Positions 1-9,200 of a DNA stretch of 64,000 nucleotides are shown in pieces (the first letter of the stretch is position 1; every line of letters starts with the position of its first letter). The notes under the pieces are model-generated. The model was not told the origin of the DNA and made no database searches. It saw only the letters and a list, made by a program, of their open reading frames with translations. The translations under genes and the position numbers were made by a program. Source of the stretch: Acidobacteriota bacterium (GTDB taxonomy: Bacteria > Acidobacteriota > Thermoanaerobaculia > Gp7-AA8). Where the stretch lies: contig JAJXWV010000022.1 of the NCBI GenBank assembly GCA_021781455.1, forward strand, positions 19,784-83,783, given 5' to 3'.

Positions 1-490
1 GCGCGAGCGTCTCGGGCTGTTCGAGCGTGATGTGGTCGCGATTGAGGTCGGCGCCGGCGCTGTTGACGCGTGTGCCGGCCTCCGCGCCGTCGGGGTTCAT
101 CATCGGAAGAATCCAGAGGTCGACGTCCTCCGGCAGCTGCCGCGGATCGCGGGCGATGTCGCGGATCAGGTAGAGCAAGGCGTCCTTGCCGGAGATCTCG
201 TCGCCGTGCTGCTGCGCGTAGAAAAGGATCTTCCAGGTCGGGTGATCGCCGCGCCGGAGGTGCACGAGGTAGAGGGAGCGACCGCGCGCAGTCGTCGCTT
301 CGACGGAGACGCGAACCGGTCCCGTGCCGTCGACCGACTTCAGGAAGCTCTCCATCTCGGCATAAGAGATCGTCCGCGTCAGGGCGCGGTGATCGGCCGG
401 CATGAACTGCGGCGCGAGTGTTTCTGCCGAGAGTGCGGCGGCGCCTGCCGCGAGCGCCCCGACGATCACGAACCAAGCCAATCTCTTCAT
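1..490 (-). CDS. M14 zinc carboxypeptidase, cut by window edge
   Basis: The 5' 163 codons of a secreted peptidase whose C-terminal part lies beyond base 1. The protein begins with a signal peptide (MKRLAWFVIVGALAAGAAALS), then a carboxypeptidase A-like fold. The zinc-binding HxxE is visible in QQHGDEISG and is followed by a MMNPDG strand and an Asn-Arg-Asp (LNRDH) segment typical of the M14 substrate pocket. It should remove C-terminal residues from peptides in the periplasm or outside the cell. It is the last of three minus-strand genes (M20 peptidase, YfcC carrier, M14) that look like a peptide-scavenging set, although a repeat separates it from the carrier gene. The remaining zinc histidine and catalytic Glu are outside the window. 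Confidence 0.85.
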   Translation of the reverse strand, partial: MKRLAWFVIVGALAAGAAALSAETLAPQFMPADHRALTRTISYAEMESFLKSVDGTGPVRVSVEATTARGRSLYLVHLRRGDHPTWKILFYAQQHGDEISGKDALLYLIRDIARDPRQLPEDVDLWILPMMNPDGAEAGTRVNSAGADLNRDHITLEQPETLA

Positions 491-503
491 CGTGTTCTCC
501 GTA

Positions 504-580
504 TCGCAGATGGCAGATCGCAGATCGCAGATCGCAGGCGGATACAAACCTGCGATCTGCCATCTGCCATCTGCGATCTG
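504..580. repeat. GATCGCA tandem inverted repeat
   Basis: Several copies of the 7-mer GCAGATC/GCAGATG in one arm face the reverse complement in the other arm, separated by a few bases around 540-548. It would form a long imperfect hairpin between the carrier gene and the M14 gene. It has no T-tract, so it is not a classical terminator. Confidence 0.8.
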
Positions 581-609
581 GTTATTGCTGCGACAACCAA
601 CACCCAACA

Positions 610-2028
610 TCAGAACGGCCCCCAGTGCACCAGCACGGGGGGAATCAGGAGAAGCAGGCTCAGGACGACCAGCGCGATCATCAGCGGGAAGAACCAGCGG
701 GCCCACGTCTCCCACGGGATTTTGGCCATGCCCAGCACGCCCATCGTCACCGCGGACGTCGGAAGGATGGGATTGATGAACTCGCAGAGCTGGAAGGCGT
801 AGACCATGGTCTGCCGCGTGATGCCGACCAGGTCGGCCAGCGGCGTCATGATCGGCATGGTCAACGCCGCCTGGGCCGTGCCGGAGTGGATGAAGAAATT
901 GATGATGCCCTGGATGAAGAACATCACCTGCGCGGCGACGATGGCGGGCAGTCCGGAGATCGAGCGCGAGCCCCAGTAGAGAACCGTGTCGAGCACCGCG
1001 CCTTCGCGGGCGATGATCAGCAGCGCGCGGCCGCAGGCGATGATCAGGGTCACGCCGACCATGTCCTTCGCGCCGGCCACGAAGTTCTTTGCGATCTCGC
1101 TGCCGTTCTGGCCCGCCACGAATCCCATGAGCAGCCCCATGGCCAGGAAGAGAGCGCCGATCTCCTCGATGAACCACTGTTTCTCGAGGATGCCCCAGAT
1201 GAGGGTGGCCATGCTGGCCAGGAACAGGATCAGTACGAGCGCTCGCCTGGCCGTCCACGGCTCGGCCTCGTCCTCGACGGCGTACGCGCTCAGGTCACGG
1301 GCGCGGTCGAGCTCGTAGACCGGGCTGGACTGCGGATTCTTCTTGACGCGCGCCGCATAGACCATCACCCAGGCGATCATCACGCCGGTGCCGATGAACC
1401 AGGAGACGACCCGATAGCCGAGCCCCGAGTAGAGCGGCAGGCCGGAAAGGCCCTGCGCGATTCCGACGGTGAACGGGTTGAAGAAGGCGGCGGCGAATCC
1501 GGCGGCGGCACCGAGGAAGGGAATGGCGGTGCCGACGATGGAGTCGTAGCCGAGCGAGAGCGCGAGCGGGACGAAGATGAGGATGAAGGGGATGGTCTCT
1601 TCGCCCATGCCGAAGATCGACCCGCCTAACGAGAAGATGATCATCATCACCGGGATGAGCAGCTTCTCGAGAAACGGCCTCGATCGCAGCGCGGCGGTGA
1701 GGCGTTTGATGGTGAAGTGAACGACGCCCGTTTCCTGGATGACGTTGAAGGAGCCGCCGATCAGCAGCAGGAAGGCGATGATCAGCGCGCCGTCGAGGAA
1801 TCCCTTGATCGGTGCGATCATCAGCCATTGCGGGCCGAGGCGGACTTTCGCCACCTCGTGATAGGTGCCCGGCACCGTGATCTGCCGGCCGGCACGCTCG
1901 ACGCGCTCGTAGCTGCCCGAGGGGATCACCCAGGACATGGCCAGCACGATCGCGACGAGCGCGCCGACGATGACGAGCGTATGGGGCATGCGGAACGTCC
2001 GCGGGGTTGGGAGCGCCGCTTCGGACAT
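610..2028 (-). CDS. YfcC/DcuC-family membrane carrier
   Basis: A 472-residue polytopic inner-membrane protein with about a dozen hydrophobic segments. It begins with a short cytosolic tail and a helix, then the family-typical periplasmic stretch WVIPSGSYERVER, and contains the glycine-rich FSLGGSIFGMGEE loop with a nearby acidic pair. These features match the YfcC subgroup of the C4-dicarboxylate anaerobic carrier (DcuC, ArcD-like) superfamily, which moves carboxylates, amino acids or small peptides. The exact substrate cannot be read from sequence. The M20 peptidase gene lies 61 bases upstream on the same strand, so uptake of a peptide or acyl-amino acid that the peptidase then hydrolyses is a reasonable guess. 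Confidence 0.85.
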   Translation of the reverse strand: MSEAALPTPRTFRMPHTLVIVGALVAIVLAMSWVIPSGSYERVERAGRQITVPGTYHEVAKVRLGPQWLMIAPIKGFLDGALIIAFLLLIGGSFNVIQETGVVHFTIKRLTAALRSRPFLEKLLIPVMMIIFSLGGSIFGMGEETIPFILIFVPLALSLGYDSIVGTAIPFLGAAAGFAAAFFNPFTVGIAQGLSGLPLYSGLGYRVVSWFIGTGVMIAWVMVYAARVKKNPQSSPVYELDRARDLSAYAVEDEAEPWTARRALVLILFLASMATLIWGILEKQWFIEEIGALFLAMGLLMGFVAGQNGSEIAKNFVAGAKDMVGVTLIIACGRALLIIAREGAVLDTVLYWGSRSISGLPAIVAAQVMFFIQGIINFFIHSGTAQAALTMPIMTPLADLVGITRQTMVYAFQLCEFINPILPTSAVTMGVLGMAKIPWETWARWFFPLMIALVVLSLLLLIPPVLVHWGPF

Positions 2029-2089
2029 GCGTTGGATCTCCTGGCATTCGATTGCGGCGGGCCGCCGCTTTCCTGAGAACGAAGGGGTG

Positions 2090-3298
2090 TTAGAGCGTGG
2101 CCAGCAGGTCGGCGAGGAGCACGGCGCGCCGAGCGAGCGAGTCCAGGTTCAGGTATTCGCCGCGGACGTGCATGCCGTCGCCTGTCGGACCGAGCCCGTC
2201 GATCACCGGCGTATTGGCGGGGTCCGCGAGGAAGTTCGGAAAGGAGATCCCGCCGCGGTCGTGCTCGATCTCCAGGTGAAATCCGCGCTTGGCTGCAAGC
2301 TCGACCGTGCGGTGGACGAGCGGCAGGCCGGGACCGTTCGGGTCGACCGGCGGCACCTGCATGCCGATCGTGAAGGTCACGGAGACTTCATGCTCTGCGG
2401 CGATCTTCTCGGCGAGCGCCGTGAGGTCCGCGAGCACCGCGTCCCTGTCGCGGATCGACAGGAACCGCGTCTCGCCCTCGGCTACGGCCTTGTCGGAAAC
2501 GACGTTGAGCTGCCGCGACGTGCCGAGCATGTCGTGGTGGCGCGCCAGGTCCTGAACGAAATCCGCTCCGCCGCCGACCAGCCGCCCGATGTTGACTGTC
2601 GGTCCGCCGCCGCGGCGGGAGAGTCCCTGTGCACGGGCACACCAGTCGGCCGCGGCTGCAACCGCCGAACGGCCGGTCCAGTAGGCCAGTCCCGAGTGCG
2701 CGGCGCGCCCGGTGACTTCGAGCTTCCATTCCGTCATTCCCCGGCGGCCGGCCACCAGCGTCTCTCCGTTGGCCAGCGGCTGACCCGGCTCGAGGACCAG
2801 CACCGCGCGAGCCCGTTCGCTCCAGCGGCCTGCGGCGTTGCCGGAGATCAAGCTCTCCGACTCTTCGTCGGGAACGAGCACGAGGAGCAGATCCGTGGGG
2901 AGATGCTGCTCGCGCGCGGCGAGAACGTCGAGCGCACCGAGGAGCATGGCCAGGCCGCCCTTCATGTCGAGGGCGCCGGTGGCAAAGAGCTTTCCTTCCT
3001 CGAGCTTCGGAGGGATCGCGGACAGCACCGTGTCCATGTGACCTAACAGGAGGAGATGCCGTCCTCCGGAGCCGGGGCCGCGAGCCACGAGCACGGGCTG
3101 GGGATGACCGTTCGCGTCCGTCTCCTCGAGGATCTCGACGCGCAGCGCGTGGCGCTCGAGCTCGGCCCGCAGGAATGCCGCCACACGGTGCAGGCCGGGG
3201 GCGTTGCCGCTCTCGGACGAGATCGCGCAGAGCTGCTTGAGCCGTTCCACGGTCGCCGTCGAGATACTGTCGAGAACTTCCCCTGCGATCGCGTTCAT
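2090..3298 (-). CDS. M20 family metallopeptidase (CPG2-like)
   Basis: A 402-residue cytosolic dizinc amidohydrolase without signal peptide. The first metal ligand is in LLLLGHMDTV, the bridging Asp in TGALDMKGG, and the general-base/metal pair in VPDEESES; a dimerisation lid domain follows (around residues 180-290) and a late HDRGGISFPNF segment supplies the last ligand region. The order resembles carboxypeptidase G2/ArgE-type enzymes that remove acyl or glutamyl groups from amino acids. It is first in the M20-YfcC pair, so the carrier is probably its substrate supplier. The precise substrate is unknown. Confidence 0.88.
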   Translation of the reverse strand: MNAIAGEVLDSISTATVERLKQLCAISSESGNAPGLHRVAAFLRAELERHALRVEILEETDANGHPQPVLVARGPGSGGRHLLLLGHMDTVLSAIPPKLEEGKLFATGALDMKGGLAMLLGALDVLAAREQHLPTDLLLVLVPDEESESLISGNAAGRWSERARAVLVLEPGQPLANGETLVAGRRGMTEWKLEVTGRAAHSGLAYWTGRSAVAAAADWCARAQGLSRRGGGPTVNIGRLVGGGADFVQDLARHHDMLGTSRQLNVVSDKAVAEGETRFLSIRDRDAVLADLTALAEKIAAEHEVSVTFTIGMQVPPVDPNGPGLPLVHRTVELAAKRGFHLEIEHDRGGISFPNFLADPANTPVIDGLGPTGDGMHVRGEYLNLDSLARRAVLLADLLATL

Positions 3299-3612
3299 CG
3301 GCTCACCTCGCGCGGGAGTCTACGGAGGGACCCGCGGACCGGGTATGTCGACGGTCACTCTGAGAGGCTGTGCAGAAATCGCCGCGTCGCGGAGAGCGGG
3401 TCTCCAGACCCGCAGTCGGCCGCGGTCCCCGCGGCCGACTTCAATAATCGCCGCGCGAAAGTCGCCGCCGCCGACGCCTTCCGCCAGGCACCTTCTCCCC
3501 GCTCTGTTATGCGTCGCGGCACATTGTTTGTGAATCGACGCGGGGGAGAGGGCCCTCGATTGGAAAAGCTCGCGAAGAGCTGAACATCGAGGCCCTTCCT
3601 TGGGAAGTTACG
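3299..3612. other. Intergenic stretch with stacked hairpins
   Basis: No convincing gene lies in these 314 bases. They contain two perfect hairpins (listed separately) and an imperfect GC-rich inverted repeat around 3491-3557 whose arms (ctccccgc / gcgggggag) resemble a degraded copy of the CTCTCCCCGC repeat seen at 11957 and 58098. Confidence 0.5.
3396..3439. repeat. Two adjacent perfect hairpins
   Basis: The first is an 18-base palindrome (3396-3413, stem GCGGGTCT, loop CC). The second is an 11-bp stem (GTCGGCCGCGG, 3415-3425, pairing with 3429-3439) with a TCC loop. There is no T-tract. Function unknown. Confidence 0.8.
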
Positions 3613-3642
3613 TTCGTACGCTGCTGTTATCATGTTCGTACG
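3613..3642 (+). promoter_or_regulatory. Putative toxin-antitoxin operator/promoter
   Basis: Two identical 8-mers TTCGTACG (3613-3620 and 3635-3642), each containing the palindrome CGTACG, lie 22 bases apart (two helical turns) directly before the antitoxin. Between and overlapping them is an extended -10-like TGTTATCAT (3625-3633). AbrB-type antitoxins usually bind such paired sites to repress their own operon, so this is the likely operator. No good -35 was found. Confidence 0.5.
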
Positions 3643-3655
3643 AAGGGAGCGCGAC

Positions 3656-3883
3656 TTGAGCAAAAAGTTGACGAAGACTGGGAACAGCATGGCCGTGATC
3701 CTCGATCGGCCTCTGCTCGATCAGACCGGCATCGATGAGACGACGCCGCTGGAGATTTCGACCGACGGCGACGTCATCGTGATCTCGCCCGTACGCGATG
3801 CCGCCTCTCGACGCAGGCTGCGTAAGGCTGTCGACGAGATCCACGAGTTGTATGCGGGCGCATTTCGCCGTCTCGCTGAATGA
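3656..3883 (+). CDS. AbrB/MazE-type antitoxin
   Basis: A 75-residue protein from TTG at 3656, chosen because AGGGAG (3644-3649) sits 6 bases upstream; the ATG at 3632 overlaps the putative -10 and lacks a ribosome site. The first 45 residues carry the swapped-hairpin AbrB signature: KLTKTGNSMAVILDRPLL, then a turn and VIVISPVRD. The C-terminal part is basic and helical and would be the toxin-binding tail. Its stop overlaps the start of the Doc gene by four bases (ATGA). Doc is more usually paired with a Phd-type antitoxin, so this is a mixed pair. Confidence 0.8.
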   Translation: MSKKLTKTGNSMAVILDRPLLDQTGIDETTPLEISTDGDVIVISPVRDAASRRRLRKAVDEIHELYAGAFRRLAE

Positions 3884-4269
3884 GCACGCGCTTTCTCACA
3901 CTCGACGAGATCCTCGCCCTCCACCACGACCAGATCGTGCGTTACGGCGGGGCTGCCGGAATCCGCGACATCGCACTCCTGGAATCTGCGATCGGGACTC
4001 CGGCGGTCACATGGGCAGGCGAATTTCTCCATCCCACGTTGCCTGAAATGGCAGCCGCGTATCTGTTCCACATTGCGCGCAATCACCCGTTCGTCGATGG
4101 CAACAAGAGGACGGCGCTCATGACGGCGCTCGTCTTCCTGTGGCTGAACGGGCAGAGGATTCGCGCCACTGAAGACGAGCTCGTCGAGCTCGTTGTGGGC
4201 GTTGCATCCGGCAGAGTCACGAAACCGGATTCGGCGGTCTTCTTCGCCAGTCACAGGGCGAAGCGCTGA
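3880..4269 (+). CDS. doc: Doc-family toxin (Fic fold)
   Basis: A 129-residue death-on-curing protein. It opens with the typical FLTLDEILALHHDQI segment, has GIRDIALLESAI, and carries the active-site loop HPFVDGNKR, which fits the Doc consensus HxFx[DN]xNKR rather than the HPFx[DE]GNGRxxR of AMP-transferring Fic enzymes. By family knowledge Doc phosphorylates and inactivates EF-Tu, and the antitoxin blocks the site. It is translationally coupled to the preceding AbrB-type antitoxin. The Gly in place of the usual Ala in DANKR is a minor departure. Confidence 0.9.
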   Translation: MSTRFLTLDEILALHHDQIVRYGGAAGIRDIALLESAIGTPAVTWAGEFLHPTLPEMAAAYLFHIARNHPFVDGNKRTALMTALVFLWLNGQRIRATEDELVELVVGVASGRVTKPDSAVFFASHRAKR

Positions 4270-4291
4270 AGCGGCCCCCTGCGTCGCACCT

Positions 4292-4669
4292 TCACCAGCG
4301 CGGCTTGCCGTCCTTGTCGCGCACGGTCACGGTCTTTCCATCATGCGAGACCTCGCGGGCCAGGATGATGTCGCATCCGTTCGACTTCACCCGCGAGCCG
4401 ACGACTCTGAGCGAGTCCCCGGTCTTCAACTGGATCCCCCGATCATCGAGGAATGACCGCGGGCCGAAGAACACCTGGATCTCGTTCGAGCCATCTTTCA
4501 TGATCGCGAAGAAGCCCAGCGTCGCGATGCCGTCCCCGACGTAGATCGCGCTGCCGTCCAGCGTGACCTCGGTCGAGTGCTGATAGGCGGGAGTTGCGGC
4601 GAGTAGAGGAAGCGCCAATACGACCGCAACGAATGCTGCAGGGAGGAAGAATCGGCTCGACTTGACCAT
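4292..4669 (-). CDS. Secreted OB-fold-like protein of unknown function
   Basis: 125 residues with a clear signal peptide (MVKSSRFFLP then a hydrophobic run ending near LLAATPA). The mature part alternates beta strands: TEVTLDGSAIYV, TLGFFAIMKDGSNEIQVFF, LKTGDSLRVVGSRVKSNG, then VRDKDGKPRW at the end. The phrase 'GDSLRVVGSRV' and the terminal 'R.KDG.P.W' resemble periplasmic OB-fold proteins that modulate metal or nucleic acid binding, but I cannot name the family. It is transcribed alone, converging with the Doc gene. The ribosome site GGAGG lies just upstream of the ATG at 4669. Confidence 0.6.
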   Translation of the reverse strand: MVKSSRFFLPAAFVAVVLALPLLAATPAYQHSTEVTLDGSAIYVGDGIATLGFFAIMKDGSNEIQVFFGPRSFLDDRGIQLKTGDSLRVVGSRVKSNGCDIILAREVSHDGKTVTVRDKDGKPRW

Positions 4670-4826
4670 CGCGAACCTCCTTCGAACGCGAACGCAAATC
4701 CATATTCAAGATGCATCCGGAAGCGTCTGCGCGGTATGTCACCGATCACCAGGTGAAGGTGTTCTGCCCCTTTGCGAGGTCACGGTGGCAGGGCCGCTCG
4801 TCCCGCGGCGCGATGCGAAAAGTACG

Positions 4827-4908
4827 TAGGGACGCGCAGCAGCGCGTCCGCAACTCCCCGTGGCGGCCGCGTGGACGAGAGCTGCGGACGCGCTGCTGCG
4901 CGTCCCTA
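4827..4908. repeat. GGGACGCGC palindromic repeat, full copy
   Basis: Each arm is about 30 bases (starting TAGGGACGCGCAGCAGCGCG, itself a small hairpin) and the two arms are inverted around a variable centre of about 20 bases. It lies just past the stop of the pentaheme cytochrome gene. Other copies: 23541, 39465, and short forms at 63875 and (variant) 26232. Confidence 0.9.
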
Positions 4909-4914
4909 CCCTCC

Positions 4915-6249
4915 TCACAGCACCGCGCGCAACTCGTCGAGGTGAGCGGCGAAGCGGTTCGGGTCGTAGGCGCTGCGGTCGCGTACGTCCACGAAGAGTG
5001 TGTCGATGGCCTTCATCATTGGGCTCGCCGCCAGCCGCGGATCGCGTCGCGTCAGAACGCTCGCCAGCGACTGCAACGCGAGCGCCACCTGCTCCGCGGA
5101 GTGGACGTCGGATCGCAGGATGAACTCGCGATCAGAAGCGATCGTGACCATCATCGCCCGGACGTCGGGCTCGTTCCAGGTGAGTGAGGCGACGCGCGGA
5201 ATGGCGCTCTCGACGAGCTGCCGCGCCTCGTCAGCGGCCGTGGCAACCCCCGCGGGATCGTTCATGCGCGAGACTCGCGAAGCGACCCGGGCCACGGCGT
5301 CGTCGAGCTGGGCGCGCGTCGAGGGTGCCGCTTTGGCCAGAATCAGCCGCAGCACCGCCCAATGCTGCGGGCTCCAGGCGGGCAGTCCGGCGCGCTCCGG
5401 CCAGCCGCGCTCCTGCCGCCAGATGCTCGACGGCTCGAGGGCGTGATGACAGTTCGTGCAGCTCATGTCGGAGAACTCCGGCCACTTCTCGCCCCGGGCG
5501 TGACGCGCCAGGTTGTTCATCGAATCGCGAAAGGCCACGGCCTGACCGATCGCCCAGGCCGGCACGCCGTGGGTGTCGTTCGGGTGCCAGTGTGCCGGCA
5601 TCGACTCGCTGTAGTTGTCGAGCTCGAAAGCGAGGAGCGGATGGCCCGAGGCGATCAGCTCGTGATCGACTTCCTTCTCTGCGCTGCCGAGGTGGCAACG
5701 GTCGCAGACGTGGGCACGGACGCGGATGTCGTGCAGATCGATCATGCCCTGAGCCACCGACTGCTGGTGCGTCCATCCCTGGTCGGTGTGCCGGGCGCGC
5801 CATCCGCTGGCTGGTCCGTGGCAGGCTTCGCACTGCACGCCATCCTCGGCATCGACCATGCCGGCGATCAGCTGCGCCGGAACGTTCGTCGAGTGACAGT
5901 CGAGGCAGACTTTCTCCTGGTACGGCTTCTTCTCGAGGCGCATGTTCCGGGCGATCCGCGCGGAGACGGCATTGAAGAGGACGTTGTACGAGCTCGCGTG
6001 GCGGTCGTTCCGCAGCCATGTGTAGTACTCGTTCTGCAGGACGCGCGTGGTCTGGAGGGGATGCGTGGAGCCATGGCATCCGGAGCTGGCGCAGGAAGCG
6101 ACGCCGAGGTATTGGCCGGGGGGCGGTTCGGGAGGGGGAGCAGGGGCGGCAGGCTGAATGGGGGCAGGCTGGAAAGCCTGCCCTACACGGGGTTGCTGCG
6201 CCGCGACCGCGAGTGCAATGGAAGCGATGGCGATTCCGAGCCACTTCAT
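4915..6249 (-). CDS. Pentaheme c-type cytochrome (c554-like)
   Basis: A 444-residue exported cytochrome. Signal peptide MKWLGIAIASIALAVAAQQ, then a Pro/Ala-rich linker containing VGQAFQPAP, a translated copy of the 21.7 kb repeat. Five haem sites follow: CASSGCH (CX4CH, residue 53), CLDCH (115), CEACH (140), CDRCH (182), CTNCHH (264). The remaining 170 residues are helical and haem-free. The YLG-x-x-xC opening and haem spacing resemble the cytochrome c554 group. I used the ATG at 6249, whose ATGA overlaps the stop of the decaheme-LVIVD gene, indicating coupling. The longer open frame reaching to 9486 is only a shadow of that gene. It is the last gene of the seven-gene redox cluster and probably an extracellular or periplasmic electron acceptor. 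Confidence 0.88.
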   Translation of the reverse strand: MKWLGIAIASIALAVAAQQPRVGQAFQPAPIQPAAPAPPPEPPPGQYLGVASCASSGCHGSTHPLQTTRVLQNEYYTWLRNDRHASSYNVLFNAVSARIARNMRLEKKPYQEKVCLDCHSTNVPAQLIAGMVDAEDGVQCEACHGPASGWRARHTDQGWTHQQSVAQGMIDLHDIRVRAHVCDRCHLGSAEKEVDHELIASGHPLLAFELDNYSESMPAHWHPNDTHGVPAWAIGQAVAFRDSMNNLARHARGEKWPEFSDMSCTNCHHALEPSSIWRQERGWPERAGLPAWSPQHWAVLRLILAKAAPSTRAQLDDAVARVASRVSRMNDPAGVATAADEARQLVESAIPRVASLTWNEPDVRAMMVTIASDREFILRSDVHSAEQVALALQSLASVLTRRDPRLAASPMMKAIDTLFVDVRDRSAYDPNRFAAHLDELRAVL

Positions 6250-9200
6250 TTCTGAACCTCGTCCGCTGGTTTCGTCGTCGGTGAGTCGCTGACGGTGTAG
6301 AGCTGGCCGTCGCGCAGATAGAGCCGCTGCATTTCGGGAAGGGTCATCGGCCGCGCGCCGATGCGGTTGAAGATCGAGACCTGGTTGCCGCTCTCGTCGA
6401 CGGCACGGTCGCGATCGAGACCCTTGGAGATCGCCAGCGCCGGGCCGGCGGTGTGGCGCACCGCGATCAGACGCGGCGACGGCCGCGGGCTGAAGCCGGC
6501 GTAGGTTGGCGTCCACTCCGGCGACAGAAGCTGCACGACCTTCAATCCGCCCGCGCCGTCGGCGACATAGGCGAAGGTGCTGGCGTTGGTCGAGGCGACC
6601 TTCACATCGCGGGCATCGCGGATCCGGCCGCCCGCGTCGAAGGTCTGATCGACGAAGGGGTGCTCCGGCCGCTCCACGTCGACGATGACGATCCCCTGTT
6701 TGCCAGCGGCGATGTAGGCATAGGTGCGCGCGACATAGACGCTGTTGGCGTTCTCGATCACAAGCGAGGCGGCCAGCCGCGGATGGGCTGGGTCGGTGAT
6801 GTCGATCGTGTGCAGGCCGCGCGCATCGGTGACGAAGGCGTAGCGGAACTGCACGGCGATGGAGGTCGGCTTGTCGATTCCCGCAACGGTGGCGACCACG
6901 CGCGGGGCCAGTGGCTCGTCGACGTCCACGATCACCACTCCGCGATTGCATCCGACGAGCACCCACCGGCCGGCGACGGTCAGCGTCGAGGCCCCGTCGA
7001 GGATTCCGCCGGGATTGAACGTCAGCGCGCGTTTGAGGAAATTGTTCGACGGATCGCCGTCGGTCAGCGTCGAGACGTCGACGAGGATCAGCCCCTCGTC
7101 GCGGTCGCTGATGTACGCGTACTTGTAGAGCGGATGGATGGGCTGTTCCTGATTCTCCGGAATCTTCCCGGTGACCCGATTGGGAGCCATCGGCATCGTC
7201 GTCGGAAGCGCGACGGCCGTGGCGAACTTCGTCTTGACGTACGTCCTCTGCCCGAGCGGCGAGACGGGCGCGGATACGATGCGTTCCGAGACATCCTTGT
7301 TGTCGATGTTGGCCACGTCGTAGACCGCGAAGCCCTCCTTGCCGTTGGCCGTGAAGAGATACTCGCCGCGGAGCTGGATGCTGCGCGCGCGGCCGTGGTG
7401 GTGAACGGCCTGCTGGAGCTCGAGATGGTGCGCCTCGTGCTGCCTGTAGAAATCGGGATAGACGATCCGGTGAAGGCTCGAGCCGATGACGGCCTGCGGC
7501 TCGTCCCACTCCGTCACGGCCACGGCCTCGAGCCCGGAGCTCCCTTCCGCCACCCAGGCATAGCGCCCGATGAGGTTGACGAAGTCCGTCCCCTGCAGGA
7601 GGAGCTGCGCCAGCCAGGCGTTGTTGTCGTTCGCCGCCGTGACGTGGCAGCTGCTGCAGCCCTGCGTCTCCGTGGCGCGAACGGTGTGAGGGACGTGCGG
7701 GTTGAAGGCCTGGCTGCTGAAACCGGGAGCGGAGATGGGCGGCTGCTGGATGTAGATGCGGTCGCGCAGGGCGTTGGTGGAGCTGATCACCAGCGCGCTC
7801 GACGAGCGGACCGGCGCGATCTTGTGGCCCTTGGTGGTGCCGTTCACACCTAACATGAAGGCATCCGTGCGGATGACCTGTGGGTTGTACGAGGCGTAGT
7901 TGCGCGTCTCGGTTCCCTCGTAATGGAGCATCGGGCTCTTCGCGTTCTGCTCCTGAGGAAGATGGCAGCCCGAGCACGACGTCATCCAGGACGTGTGGCA
8001 GGCGTAGCAGGTCATCTTCTGGTCGCTGTGGGCGAGATTCCCGGCCGGCACTCCCCAGGTGCGGCCGTCGCGCTGGATGGTCTTCGCGTACCGCGATTTC
8101 TCGCTGTAGTGAGGATTCCCGGGAGTGATGGAGTCCTTCACCTGCACGACTTCCCACTCCAGGCCCGGCGTGATCATCGACCGCTGATAGAGCCGGCCGG
8201 CGAGCCAGGCGAAGCGGCGCCGCCCATCCGGCGTCCGCGCAGCGGCCAGATCCGTGCCGCCGGGGGGCGCGGCCGGGCCGGAGGTGCGGAGATTCGAGTA
8301 GCCGTTGATGGTGCCGTGGCAGTCCTGGCACTCGATCTCGATGGTGTTGCCGTACTCGCCGTAGATCTGCCCGTTGCCGTGCTCGTCCTGCGAGAAGTGG
8401 CAGTCGACGCAGTGCATCCCCTTCTCGAGGTGGATGTCCTGGAGGTGAACGGCTTTCCTGAATTTCTCCGGATCGTCGAACGAGACCTTGTCGCCTTTCG
8501 CGTCGAGCAGGTTGCCTTTGCGGTCGCGCTTGTACACGGCCATGAAGTTCCAGCCGTGGCCGTGGTAGTCGGCGAACTGGGTGTTCTTCGCCTTCGCGTT
8601 CAGGCCGGACACGTTCTCCAGGAAGGTCGGATCGCTCCACAGCCCGCGCACCGCGGCGCCTTCGGGATCGCGATCGAGGCTGGCGCGTTTTTCCGCTGCC
8701 GTGGGATAGCGCTGCTTCTTCGGCCAGAAGAGCTCCGCGTCCGTCTCGTAGTCCCACATCGTGTAGCCGAGATAGGTGTTCAGGAACGAGTTCGGCTGGT
8801 GCATGTGGCAGCTCATGCACTGGCTGGTGGGAACTGCACGCGTGAACTGATGGCGGATCGGGTGGCCCTTCTCGTTCTTGGGGATGGTCGGATCGCCAGT
8901 CTGCGAAAGCCCCGTGTTGCCGGCCGCCGCGTAGCCGCCGGAGTGCAGCGCATCGCGGTCGTTCGCGTAGACGACGTGACACGCCGAGCAGCCGCTGGAG
9001 CGATAGTCGCCCGGATGGTCGTTGGTACCGAGAAACGAGAGGTGCGGATCGTTGAGGCGCGTCTTGTGGATGTTGATCAGGCCCGGCGAGATCCGGGATC
9101 CGGTGCCGCGGCCACGGTTGCCCAGTCGGATGTCCGGACGGCCGGGCTGGTCGTCGGGGCGCGGATTGCCGATCTCGGGCGGAATGGTGTTGTTGGCGAT

